DNA of 64,000 bases from Polyangium aurulentum. GTDB taxonomy: Bacteria; Myxococcota_A; Polyangia; Polyangiales; Polyangiaceae. Below are positions 46,904 through 59,800 of this stretch, one piece after another. Location of the stretch: contig CAMCKZ010000004.1 in NCBI GenBank assembly GCA_945875545.1, positions 1 through 64,000 of the forward strand. Reading direction: 5' to 3'. The translations under genes were made by a program, and so were the position numbers. The notes beneath the pieces are model-generated. The model made no database searches. It was not told the origin of the DNA and saw only the letters and a program-made list of their open reading frames with translations. The number at the start of each line of letters is the position of its first letter. Within the stretch, counting starts at the first letter, position 1.

Positions 46904-47790
46904 CTCTTCAGGATTTTTGGGCGAAACGTGGCTGCCTCATTGTTCAGCCGTACAACTCGGAGGTGGGCGCGGGAACGTACAACCCCGCAACTTTTCTTCG
47001 CGCCCTCGGCCCCGAGCCCTGGAATGTGGCCTTCGTTGAGCCCTCGCGCCGCCCCTCCGACGGCCGCTACGGCGACAACCCAAATCGATTGCAACAGTTT
47101 CATCAATTTCAGGTTATTCTCAAGCCTTCACCGCCAGATATTCAAGAACTCTACCTCGAATCCCTGCGCGCAATTGGTACGAAACCTATCGAACACGACG
47201 TTCGTTTTCTCGAAGATGACTGGGAATCGCCGACCCTCGGTGCCTGGGGCCTCGGCTGGCAGGTTTGGATCGATGGGCTCGAAATCAGCCAGTTTACCTA
47301 TTTTCAACAAGTCGGAGGCATCGATTGCCGGCCCGTGTCGGGCGAGCTCACCTACGGCCTTGAGCGCATCGCGATGTACCTTCAAGACGTGGACTCTGTG
47401 TACGATGTCACCTGGGCTAAAGGCGTACGATACGGCGAACTCGCCCAGCGAGCGGAGTGGGAGTGGAGCACGTACAACTTCGAGGAGGCCGACGTGAAAG
47501 CCTTCTTCGCCCAGTTCGATCACCATGAACTCGAGGTAAAACGCCTGCTTGCCCGCAGTCAAGACCCCCTCAAGAAGCTTGTGCTTCCGGCGTACGACCA
47601 CGTCGCCAAAGCGGCGCATGCCTTTAACGTGCTGGACGCTCGCGGGGCCATCGGCGTTACAGAGCGTGCGCGCTTTATTGGCCGCGTTCGGGGTCTTTCG
47701 AAGGCCGTCGCCGAGGCCTACGTCGCGCAGCGCGAGGCCATGGGTTACCCTCTTTTGGCTTTGGCGAAACCCGACGTGGCAGCCCAGTAA
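46879..47790 (+). CDS. glyQ: Glycyl-tRNA synthetase alpha subunit
   Basis: GlyQ forms an alpha2beta2 enzyme with GlyS to charge tRNA-Gly. The 303-residue protein shows the class II synthetase core with [17 protein letters not shown] at the start, [38 protein letters not shown] and [17 protein letters not shown] 46879 fits the family N-terminus; a GTG three codons upstream is possible. The beta-subunit gene glyS is not downstream: the next gene is convergent and begins 49 bases away. glyS must lie elsewhere. Confidence 0.95.
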   Translation: MHFQDIILTLQDFWAKRGCLIVQPYNSEVGAGTYNPATFLRALGPEPWNVAFVEPSRRPSDGRYGDNPNRLQQFHQFQVILKPSPPDIQELYLESLRAIGTKPIEHDVRFLEDDWESPTLGAWGLGWQVWIDGLEISQFTYFQQVGGIDCRPVSGELTYGLERIAMYLQDVDSVYDVTWAKGVRYGELAQRAEWEWSTYNFEEADVKAFFAQFDHHELEVKRLLARSQDPLKKLVLPAYDHVAKAAHAFNVLDARGAIGVTERARFIGRVRGLSKAVAEAYVAQREAMGYPLLALAKPDVAAQ

Positions 47791-47839
47791 AACGCCGTCG
47801 CGGGGTGCCAACCGGCCGCGGGCACGCCGTAAGCGCGGC

Positions 47840-50800
47840 CTATTTGGAAGTGCGACGTTTCTCCGCATTGATGGCAATATCGACGCGTCGGTCAATTTCG
47901 CCGGCGCGCGCGCGATCCGCACCAAACCCGACGGCCATAAAGCGAAACTCGTCGAACCCTCTTCTGCCGAGCCATTTCACGACGGCTCGCGCGCGCTTCA
48001 TGCTCAACTCGCGCCGTAGCAAGCGCGTACCCGCTTCGTCCGCGTGGCCCTCAACACGGTACCGAAATCGACTCGGGAGCCGCTCCAGCACGAGCGCAAT
48101 TCGCTCCAATGCCACCGCCGCGCCGCCAAGAATCTCAGCGTTTCCGCTGGCAAACATCACAGGTTCGAGGGCAATGGCGGCCCCTTGCACGGCCCCAATC
48201 CGGCAGCCATTTCGATTGGGATCAAGACTCCGCACACCCGGTTCGTCCGGGCACGCGTCTACCGTGTCGTCGATTCCGTCGCCATCCGGGTCCCGCGCTG
48301 GTTCGGGGCAGCCGTTCCGGTCGTCGTCGGTGGCCACGCCGGACTCCAGCGGGCATCGGTCCGTGTCGTCGGAAACGCCGTCCGCGTCCGCATCGGGTGC
48401 CGGTGGCGGGCAGCCGTTTTTCATCGGGTCCTCGCTGGGGACACCGGCCTCCGCGGGACACGCATCGCGCGTGTCGTCGACGCCGTCAATGTCCGTGTCG
48501 ACGGTGACCACGGTGAAGGGACAGCCGTTTTTCTCCGGCTCCTGGCTCGGAACGCCGCCTACGTCGGGGCACGCGTCGAACTCGTCGGGAACATTGTCCC
48601 CGTCGCCGTCCGGCGGCGGCGGGAGAGGCGCCCAGCGGAGATTCACCAGGCCGCGGAAGGCGGGCACGCCGTAGGCAGGCAGCAACCCTCGCCCAGCACC
48701 CACCGAAATCCGGGCTCTTCCCAAAGAATACGTCAATGCGCCAATAACCTCTAAACCCGTCAGCGGCTCGCTTTTCGTATCTATGTCGAATTTAGAGGTT
48801 TGACCTCCGACGCTGCCCTCGAGCCCAAAGCCATTGCCCGTGCCAAACCGGTACGCCGCGGCCGCGCGGTAGACGACGACATCGTCTTTGGGAATTCGCG
48901 AGGAAGAGGTACCGAGGCGCCAACGGATCGCGAGGTTTGCCGCCAATCGAACGGGCCCGAGCGTCGACGAAGCGAGGACCTCCGACTCCAACACCGGAAC
49001 ACCCTCGCCGTTGAACGCCAGGGTATTGCCAGTCGGCAGGGTAAAAGAGGCGATCGCACCAAACCCGATGGGACACTCGTCGTCGCGGCAGGCAACATAC
49101 TTGGCAGCCATTCGTATGTCGCCCAAACCGGTCGGATTCGTCGGCTCCGCTGCAAATCCACCGAAATCGGGCAGCGATCCATTGCTCCGGGTGAGACCCG
49201 TAATAACCGGCGCGCTCAGGCCGACCTCGAGCAGCCAGATCGGCATCGACATGCTCAACGTGGCGGTCTGGCGCTGGTCGACGAGAACCATGTACCCCCG
49301 AAGCTGGCCGTCGATCAGCTTTTCAAGCTGCATCGCACCCTGGGTCTGCATCATGTGGAGGGAAAAGTCGAACCACTTTGAAGTCCGTGCGGTCTCAACA
49401 TCGAGAATGCCCTCCGCATCGAGGGGAACACGGTAGGTTTCCGCATCAAATCCGCCTTCTTCCTCGCGCGGAATCGCCTGCGTGCCCGCCGCCACGGCCC
49501 GGGCCGTCAGTGCCGCGGCCAAGCCCAATCGCCGCACGCGCGAACGCCGCAGCAGCAGGCCCAGGGCGAAAACGGCCCCCAGCGCCCCACCTTGCGCCGG
49601 CGCAGGACGCCCGGCAATCGTGGAACACGTCAGCCCATCGGTGCGAACGCGGTAGCCGTCGTTAAGGCCCTCGCCCGTCGAGTCGACCTGCAAATAGTCA
49701 GGAATCCCGTCTCCGTTGGTGTCCACGAGAACACCGTTTGGAGCTTCTACCGCGTCGGGGATTTCATCGTTATCTGAATCGCGGTCTTGAAAGTTTGGAA
49801 TGCCGTCGCCGTCGGTGTCTCGAATTCCATAATTGGTGTTCGGTTGATCAACGCTGGATTCGAGGCCATTGCAAAACCCATTAGCACCGAATGCGTTCGC
49901 CGCCGCATCACCCTGCACCCTTAGACCCGTGCCGTTTTCGCCATCTCGTGCGTAATCGTGGCCCGCTTCCAGGACATCTGGCAAGCCATCTTGGTCGGAA
50001 TCATAGTCACGAAAGTCGCGGAACCCGTCGTCATCGCTGTCGGCGACCTCGCCCTGCGGCGAGCGCTCGTCCGTGTCTCGAATTCCGTCGTTATCGCTGT
50101 CGTAGTCGAGAATGTCGGGAATACCGTCTCCGTCAAAGTCCGTGCAGTCGAGCAGCCCGTCGCCGTCGAAGTCCAGCAGCGGATGGGCTGTGTCGCCCGT
50201 CTCGGGATCCCGCTCGTCGTCGTCGAGCACGCCGTCGTCGTCCGAGTCTTCATCCACGAAATCGGGGCTTCCGTCGCCGTCCGTGTCGCGGGGTGACACG
50301 CCATTCGAGCCGACCCGTTTGAACGCCGGTCCCTCAAACGCATCGGGCATTCCGTCGCTGTCGCAGTCCACGTTGCGGAAACAAGGCTCTTGCGAGCGAT
50401 CCCCAAACGCCGCCACGCTCGCCGGCAGACCCTGTTTTCGGGGATCGTGTTCTACTTTATCTCCGAGCCCATCTTGGTCCGAGTCGAGATCGCGGTAATC
50501 CGGGGAATGGTCGCAATCGAAGTCTTCTGGCTCTGAATCCAGCGTACTCGCCGTGCAACCGGGTTTACGCTCGCTGTGATCGGCCCTAACCGCAACCTTG
50601 ATGCCCTCGAGTTTATCGCCAATCCCGTCAGCGTCGGAGTCCGTGTCACGGAAATCCCGAACCTTGTCGCCGTCGAAGTCCTCGAGCCGCGCTGCCTGCG
50701 TGCCGAGAACGTCTGGAGTCGTCGGATCGAGAGCCTGAACGAGGCCGCGCGCCCCGATGACTCCAGAAATTCGCCCGGTTGCGGCGTCAATGGCCGGAGG

Positions 50801-53800
50801 GTCCTTGAACGCCTCGCGGGCGTCCAAAATGCCGTCGTTGTCGCTGTCCACGTCGCGGTAGTCCGGAAGCCCTTCCGAATCGCCGTCCGTGTCCTGGGGC
50901 GGATCGGACAAGCGCCCAGCAACGACGGTTCCCTCGGGCCGGCGTTCGATAATATCTAGAATTCCGTCGTTATCGCTATCGATATCCACGAAGTCCGGAT
51001 GGCTGTCCCCATCGCTGTCCACGGGGTCATCGTAGGTCGACTGATCCGAGCCGAGCAGGCTGAGCGTCCGCTCCACCGAGTCCAAGATCTCGTCGCCGTC
51101 CGAGTCATTGTCTCTAAAATTCGCGATTCCATCCTTATCAAAGTCCGAGGGCGGCTGGTGTGCGGCGACCCGCGCTTCCAGCGCATCCAATATTCCGTCG
51201 TTATCTGAGTCCTTTTCGAGGTAATCCGGCGTCGTGTCCGTGTCCGTATCGACAAGGGTATTCGCGGCGATCCCGCTCTCGGCGGCCGTTTCAAGCCCAT
51301 CCACGAACCCATTCAGGCCCCCGTCGGCGGTCAGTTTCCCATCGACCGCAGCGCCCGTTTTCTCCAATGGGTACGCTTCGTAAACGTCGTCGATCGTGTC
51401 GCCGTCGCTGTCCGTATCCCGGAAGTCCGGGCCCCCGTCGCCGTCCGTGTCGACGCCCGTGGCCACGCCCCCGCGTTCCGTCGCATCGCGAATTCCGTCG
51501 TTATCCGAATCCAAATCGCGGAAATCGTAGACCAAATCGCCGTCCGTGTCGGCGGGTACACCCGCCACGGCGGGGAGACCTTCGTACGCATCCACTATGC
51601 CGTCGTTATCGCTATCCAGGTCGCGGTAATCCGGGGTCAAGTCCTTGTCTGCGTCCCGCGGCACGGGCTGCCCGAGCAGCAGCCCCGCCTCGTAAAAGTC
51701 GCTAATTCCGTCGTTATCCGAATCCGAGTCTCGGTAGTCGGGAACGCTGTCCGCGTCCGAGTCAAACGGCGCCGTGACGATGACCTGTGGGCCTACATTT
51801 TCAATTGAATCCAAAATACCATCGTCATCGCTGTCGGTATCGCGGTAATCCGGGAGACCAGTGCCGTCCGTATTCACGGGTATCGCGTGTAGAACCGCGA
51901 CGGTTCCAATGTGCGACTCCACCGAGTCAGGAATACCGTCATTGTCTGCGTCGTCGTCACGGAAGTCCATGACCCCGTCCGCATCCGAGTCGCCCGGCCA
52001 GCCATCCGCGGCCGGCAGGTTTTCCACGATGTCGTCAATCCCGTCATTGTCACTGTCCAGGTCCAGGACGTCCGGGCCACCCGTACCGTCCGTATTGGCG
52101 AGGGTGTACGTAACAGTCCCGGGCCGTGATGGGTTCTCCAGGATGTCGGCCAAGCCATTCGTCCCGCCTGGCGCCACAAGAATGCCGCCCACAACCAGTG
52201 CATGGTCTACGAGGAAGCCCGCTTCGTACGCGTCGCCGATGCCGTCACCATCCGAGTCCAAATCGAGGTAGTCCGCTTCCCCATCGCCGTCCGTGTTGAC
52301 CGGCGCTCCATAGGATGCCGCGCCGCCACGCTCCTGATCGTCGGGAATTCCGTCGCTATCGCTGTCGAGATCGTTGTAATTGGCCAACCCGTCACCGTCG
52401 CGGTCGTCGGGAATACCCGTGACAGACACGCCCGCCATGACACCGAACGCGCCAAGAGTGGCGACGACTTTTCCGTCGGTTACGTTGCTCCGGGGAACGT
52501 TTTTCGCCTCAATGGCATCGTAAATCCCATCCGCGTCCGAGTCCAAATCACGGTAGTCCGCAACGCCGTCCGCATCCCAATCGAACGGCAGAACAAAGGC
52601 AGTCGGCGGGTTCGCCCGGTCCGCCGGAATGACCCGTTCCACCCCGTCACCAATTCCGTCGTTATCGCTGTCACGGTCAAGAAAGTCGAGGATGCCGTCT
52701 GCGTCCGTGTCGGCCTTGATGTAGTTGAGAACCGCGGAATCATCAATTGTTTCAAGGGCATTGGTGAGTCCGTTGGCGCCCACAGCCCCGACCATACGCC
52801 CGTTTGCGTCGACCGGCACCAATCGAGTCACCTGCGCTTCGTAGGCATCGGCGATGCCGTCGTCGTCGGAATCCAAGTCTCTAACGTCCGGAACGCCCGC
52901 GGCATCTCCGTCGGTATTGACAGGTATAACCGGAATGCCTCGTTCGTCTTTATCGAGGAGGCCGTCGCCGTCCGAATCCAGGTCGCGGTAGTCTCGAATG
53001 CCGTCGCCGTCCGTGTCAAGAACCGCCGCCTTCTGCACGCCGGAATCTACCGAGGTTTCCAGCGCGTCGGCGTAGCCGTTCCAGCCACTCGTCCCGGTGA
53101 TAACGCCGGCCGTCACGGTCGTTGAATACGGCGCGCCGGACTCGTAAATATCGAATATCCCGTCGCCATCTGAATCCGTATCGATGTAATCAGCGGCCTT
53201 GTCACCGTCGGTATCCGGAAACTTGCCGTCGACAATTCCTTTAATTTCTTCTCTATCCAGAATACCATCGTTGTCCGAGTCGATATCCAGAAAGTCCTCG
53301 ACGACGTCTTGGGGAGCGTCGCTATTTCGCAGAGTGTACTTGGCGGCCGCGTCAAATGCGTCCGCGTCTTCCAGCGAATCGAGCATGCCGTCGCGGCCAA
53401 CCCCCGCCGTAGCCGACACTTTCACGCGGCCATCGGCCTCGATGGGTGCGGCGTGGCCGGCTTCCTGGCTGTCAAACGCGCCATCGTCGTCGCTGTCGAG
53501 GTCCCGGTAGTCAGGCTTTCCCTCGACGTCATTCCTATCGGTATTGGTCGGGGCGGTTTCAATAGAAAGGCCCGCGAGCGCCTTTCCGCGTTCAACGGCA
53601 TCCAGGATACCATCGTTATCGCTGTCCCGGTCGCGGAAGTCCGGGATTCCGTCGTAATCCGTATCGACCTTCTGCCCATCCGCGGAAATATATTCAATTT
53701 TATCGGCAATGGCGTCATTGTCTGAATCCGTGTCCCTTAGGTCAGGAATGCCGTCGCCGTCGGTGTCAACCAGCGCCGCGTAGATGTCCGTCGTGGCGGT

Positions 53801-56800
53801 ACCGGTCGAGCGCTCTTGGATGTCTTCGGCACCGTCGCCATCGCTGTCTCTGTCGACGTAATCCGGAAGGAGGTCGCCGTCTGTATCGCCAACACCGTTC
53901 GTCAACGCCAATTCGCGGCGCTCGAGGGAGTCGGCGACCGCATCGCCGTCCGAGTTCGTGTCGCGAAAGTCAAAAATCAGGTCGCTGTCCTGGTCTCTTA
54001 GGGGCACGCGAGGGAGCCGCGAATACAGCGCAGGGCCAGTGGTTCCGGTGGCGGCGGCCTTTAGTTCGTTCACAAAGCCGTCTTCGCCGACCGTTCCCAC
54101 CGCTTGCCCGGCCGACTGCGGCACGCCGTCGGAGCTACCCACACGATTAGCGAGACCGCGGGTGTACCCGGCCTCAATTGCATCGAAAATGCCATCGCCG
54201 TCCGAGTCAAGGTCGAGGTAATCGGGGCCGGCGGCGCCGCCCGAGTCCACCGGTGACGCAACCGCAAGACCGACCTCGGTCGAATCCAGTATCCCGTCGC
54301 CGTCACTGTCGCGGTCTAGGTAGTTCGGGTAGCTGTCCCCATCCGTATCGACGAAGCGCCCGAGGGGCGCCTCGATTTCGTCCGGTATCGTATCGTTGTC
54401 GGAATCAGTGTCCAGAAAGTTCGGCAAGTCGTCGTGATCATTGTTTTTCTTTGGACTAAAAACCATGGGGCCGAAGAGAGTCGAGTTGTTCTCGTCGAGA
54501 TCGGAAATGGTATCGCCGTCGCTATCGAGGTCCAAGTAGTTGGGCACGCGATCCAAATCGGGATCACCGCCGCCCTCATCGAGATCAGATATTCCGTCGT
54601 TATCGCTATCAGGGTCGAGATAATTCTTAATCGTGTCGCTGTCGTTGTCCAGATAGCCCTCGAGTTTATCCGAAATTCCGTCGCCGTCCGAGTCCTGGTC
54701 CAGGTAGTTGGGCGTCCCGTCGCCGTCCGAATCGAGAGGCGCGCCGTTGGCGGCATTGCCCTTTTCTACCTCATCCGGTATCAGGTCATCGTCCGCATCG
54801 AGGTCAAGGTAGTCAGAAAGCCCGGTGCCGTCGGTGTTTGCAATGGTGTAGTTCGAATCGCCCGAGTCAACGGGGGTTTCCAGAGCATTGGCAAAACCAT
54901 TGGTTCCGTTAACCGCGCCGGCCAGCATTCCTGTCGCGAGGCATGTGGCTGCGCACTGGCCGTGGCCCGCCTCGATTGCATCAAAAATGCCGTCGCCATC
55001 GCTGTCCATGTCAACATAGTTCGCCTGGCCGTCCGCATTCCAATCTTGTGCTGTTTCGTCGATATCGCGAATTCCGTCGTTATCGGAGTCGAAATCCCTG
55101 GCGTTGATAATCCCGTCGAGATCGGAATCGGCCGGCGATCCGGCGGACCCGAACTCCGTGTAGTCGCTAATGCCGTCGCGGTCGCTGTCCGTGTCTCGGC
55201 AATCGGGAAGGAGGTCGCCGTCGGTGTTTCGAAGGATTGTGTGGGTGACGTCGTTGTCGGGCCAGGCCTCGAAGCTGTCGAGCATCCGGTCATTGTCCGA
55301 GTCCGTATCGAGGTAATCCGGCACGCCGTCATCTGCCCCGCCGGCGATAAAATCGGTGTTCGTTTGCGCGGAAGACGTTCCCAGTTCCATGCGCGTGGGA
55401 ATCGTATCCCCGTCATCGTCGTCGTCTCGGTAGTTGGCAAACCCATCGCGGTCCGAATCGAGCGGGGTATTGGGATCGAATGCCTCGATGCGGTCGCTAA
55501 GCGAGTCCGCGTCGCTGTCGAGATCGCGGTAATCGGGAACCGTGTCGCCATCGCTGTCACGCGGCGTGGCGACGCCAGCACCCGTGACGCGGCCGTCAGC
55601 ACCGACAGCACCAATCGTGCGACCGCTGCTCTGGCCCAAGGTTTGCCCTGATTCGACCGCATCCCAAATGGTGTCGCCGTCGCTGTCGACGTCCATGTAG
55701 TCCGGGTCCGCCGTCCCGCCGGAATTCAGCGGCTGGTTCACGTCCAGACCGACCTCTTGGCTATCGAGAATCCCGTCGTTGTCCGAATCGCGGTCCAAAT
55801 AGTTCGGGTATTGGTCCGAATCGCTGTCGATTACGCTCGCAGCGGCACCCTGCTCGACCGCATCGGGAATCGTATCGCCGTCGCTATCCGTATCCAAATA
55901 ATTTGGAATGGTATCCGCATCCGCGTCTTGCGGCAGCACGGTCGCACCGCGTTCCCGGCTGTCCAGAACTCCGTCGGCGTCCGAGTCCGTGTCGCGAACG
56001 TCGGCGGCTCCGTCGTTATCGCTGTCATTTACATTGTAAGTAGGCGCGGACGTGTAGGTGTCGCCGGATTCGAGATTGTTGCAATACCCATTAATTCCGA
56101 ACCCGCCACACAAAGCCAGCGTGCAGATGCCCGATACTTTACCTAGCGCGTGCCCCGCTTCAATGGCGTCGAGGATTCCATCGTTGTCTGAGTCGGTGTC
56201 ACGGTAATCCGGAACATCCAGCCCGTCGGTATTAAGAATCAAACCCGGCGTCGTCAGGAGGCTAGCGAGGGTTGCGGCGCCCTTCTCCGTGGCGTCGAGT
56301 ATGCCGTCATTGTCCGAGTCACGGTCCAATACGTCTTTAATCCCGTCCGCGTCCGTATCGACCAGCTGACTGCCGGTCCCGCGCTCAATGCTATCGGGAA
56401 TTCCGTCGCCATCGCTGTCGAGGGAGCGAAACGTGGTGACGCCGTTAACGCCGACGAAAACCGTGTAGTTCGTGCTGCCGGGGCCTGTGGTGCCTTGGAC
56501 CGAGCTGCCGAGTCCGGAGGAGTTGACCCCGGAACTGAGCTGCCCGCGGCTGTCGAACGCCTGGCCGTGGCCGGCCTCCGCCGCGTCGAATGCGCCGTCG
56601 CCATCCGAGTCCAAATCCAGGTAATCCGGGAGCCCGTCCCCGTCGAGGTCTGCCACCTCGCCGCCGCCGCCGAGTTCGACCGCGGTCAAAAGGCCATCGT
56701 TGTCGTCGTCGATGTCCCTAAAGTCCGTGATGCCGTCGCCGTCCGTATCGCGAACCTGGAAACCGGGGCCGCCGCCATCGAGCGCGCCGACCTCGACCGC

Positions 56801-59800
56801 ATCCGGCAGGCCGTTCGCACCAACAGCACCGGAAACGCGGCCCGAGACAGACGTCTTGCCGTGACCGGCTTCTATGGCATCAAGAACGCCGTCACCATCC
56901 GTATCGAGGTCACGAAAGTCGGGGGTGCCGTCGAGGTCGGAGTCGGCCGGCGCGTATTTAGCCAGCCCGGAATCCGCGATCGTTTCGATGGAATCTGCCG
57001 CGCCATTCGCGCCGCGCGCGCCCGAGACCACTCCTCCAACCACCCCCACGACGGAAGGAAATCCGGCCTCGACGGCATCCACGATCCCGTCGTTGTCCGA
57101 GTCCAAGTCCCGCAGGTCGGGAATGAGGTCCGCGTCCGTATCGACCGGTGCGGAAAGAGCGCCGGTCAGACTCGCTTCGACCGAATCCAAGAGTCCGTCG
57201 TTGTCCGAGTCCCGGTCCAAGTAATCGGCCAATGTGTCGCCGTCCGAGTTGACCACAATCGCCGTGCCCACTCCGGATTCGGCCGCGGTCTCGACCCCAT
57301 CGACCAGGCCGTTGGCGCCACGGGCACCGTCAACTTTGCCCGCAACGACCATTCCGTTATGAATACTTTCGTATGCATCTGCCACGGTGTCGTTATCGCT
57401 GTCGGCGTCCAAATAGTTCGGAATCCCGTCGGCGTCCGCGTCGTCCGGCGTAGAAAACGCTGCGTTTACGCGCTCAATATCGTCGGTGATGGCGTCGTCG
57501 TCCGAGTCCCTGTCTCGGTAATTCTTAACCCCGTCGCCGTCCGTATCGACGAGCGTATAGACCTCAATCGCCGAATAGCTATCGCCCCCGCCGACCGTAA
57601 GGGAATTCAGAAACCCATCGGCACCGAATGAATCCGCTCCGGCCGCGGTAACCCCGCCCGACGCGATCCCAAGGGCAGGAAAGACGGTTCGTGCGCCCGA
57701 TTCAAGCGCGTCGTAGATGCCGTCGGCGTCGCTGTCCCTGTCCTTGTAGTCGGCCAGACCGTCCGAGTCGCTGTCCACGGGCGTGCCCCAAGGCCCGGTG
57801 ATTCGCGCTTCCGTCGCGTCGAGAATCCCGTCTTGGTCCGAATCTCGGTCATACGCATCGGCCAGGTTGTCGCTGTCGGTGTCCGCGGCAAGCGTCTTTT
57901 GGATGCGTGAATCCGGGCTACTTTCCAGCGAATCCACAAAGCCGTTGGTACCCCGAGCCGCAGATGCGACGATGCGGCCCGACGACAACGCGGCCCCATG
58001 GCCTGCCTCGATGGCGTCCGCAATCAAATCGGCGTCGCTGTCCAGGTCGCGGTAGTCGGGAGTTCCGTCCGAATCCGTATCTTTTGGTGCAGTGAGCGCC
58101 ACCGATTGCCGGTATTCGGTGGCATCGGACAATCCGTCGTCGTCCGAGTCCGCGTCGAGGTAATCTGCGGCCCCGTCGCCGTCGGTGTTCTTTAGTACGA
58201 AATCAACGGTGGTGGGGTCACCCGGAACGACCACACTCGCGGGAATACCCGTCAATGCGACGGCGCCCGTTAGAACGCCCGCCGACACCGCGGCCAGATG
58301 GCCTGCCTCGTACGTGTCACCGATGCCGTCGCCGTCGCTGTCGAGGTCGAGGTAGTCCGGCGCTGCGTCACCGTCGCTGTCGACAGGTGCAATACGTACC
58401 AAACCCGAGTCCGTGACGGTTTCGACCGAATCTGGCACGCCATTGGCACCAACGGCCCCATCGACCCGTCCGCCGCGCAAAACGGCCCCATGCCCAGCCT
58501 CTAGGGCATCGGGAATACCGTCGTTATCGCTGTCAAGGTCGCGCTGGTTCGAGACGCCGTCGTTGTCCGTATCGAGGAGGGAAAACGTTGCGGTGCGCTC
58601 GCTGGAGTCCAGGATTCCGTCGTTATCGCTGTCAAGATCCCGGTAGTCCGGAAGGCTGTCCGCGTCGGTATTCGCGAGCGTGAAGGCGTTAGCCGCGAGG
58701 ATTTTGACGCCATTCCCGTTGACGCCGCCGTTAACGATGCCGCTTGTCGCCGCTGCCCCGTGGCCGGCTTCCGCCGCGTCATAGAGTCCGTCGGCGTCGC
58801 TGTCGAGATCCAGAAAGTCCGGCAGCGAATCGCCGTCGGTATTGCGAAAGTTTGCGCCGTTGGAGGTCTCGATGGCGTCGGTGATTCCATCATTGTCGGA
58901 ATCCAAATCGCCAAAATCGGGAACCCCATCGAGGTCAATATCGCTCAGCGCGTACCCACCCAGCGCCGAAATGGCGACTGGAATTCCCCTGCCGTCCACC
59001 AACCCGGTCACCCGCCCGCGGCTATCGACGGTTCGTGTGTGTCCCGCTTCAATCGCATCAAAAATCCCGTCTTCATCGCTGTCCGAGTCCACGTAATTTG
59101 GCGCATCGTCGCCATCGGGATTCGCGCTGCCCTCAACGAGGTCCGAAATGCCATCGTTGTCCGAATCTGAATCGAGATAATTGGCAATCCCATCGCCATC
59201 CGTGTCGGCGATGCCCTCGGTCAGCGTCGTCAGCAGGTCGCCGTCGTCGTCCGAATCGATGTAGTTCGCCCGGCCGTCGAGGTCCGTGTCTCGGGGCGTG
59301 TAGGTGGACGCTGCGCGATAGCCGTCACCGCCAACTTCCAAACTATCCAAATAGCCGTCTAGGCTTACGGCACCACTCACAACACCCAACGAGTTGGTCG
59401 TCTCCCCGTGCCCGGCCTCTACGCCGTCCGGCACCCCGTCTTGGTCGGAATCCAGATCCCTGCAATTCGGCTTACCATCCACGTCGGTGTCCACGAGCGT
59501 TTCGACGCTATCCAAAATACCATCGTTATCGCTATCCCGATCCAGGTAATCCGCGATGCCATCGCCGTCCGTCTGGACGAGCACCACGGTGCCGATTGCC
59601 GCGTAAGTATCGCCACTTTCAGCGCTATTGAGGAGGCCGTTGAGGCCGACCTCGCCTGTAACCGCGCCCGTCGTGCTGCTGATCGCAAAACGGTGGCCCG
59701 CCTCTGTTGCATCAAAAATGCCGTCTTCGTCACTGTCGGTGTCAAGAAAATTGGGGCGTCCGTCCCCATCGGCATCCGCGGGAGTCGCGCCGCCGCCAGA

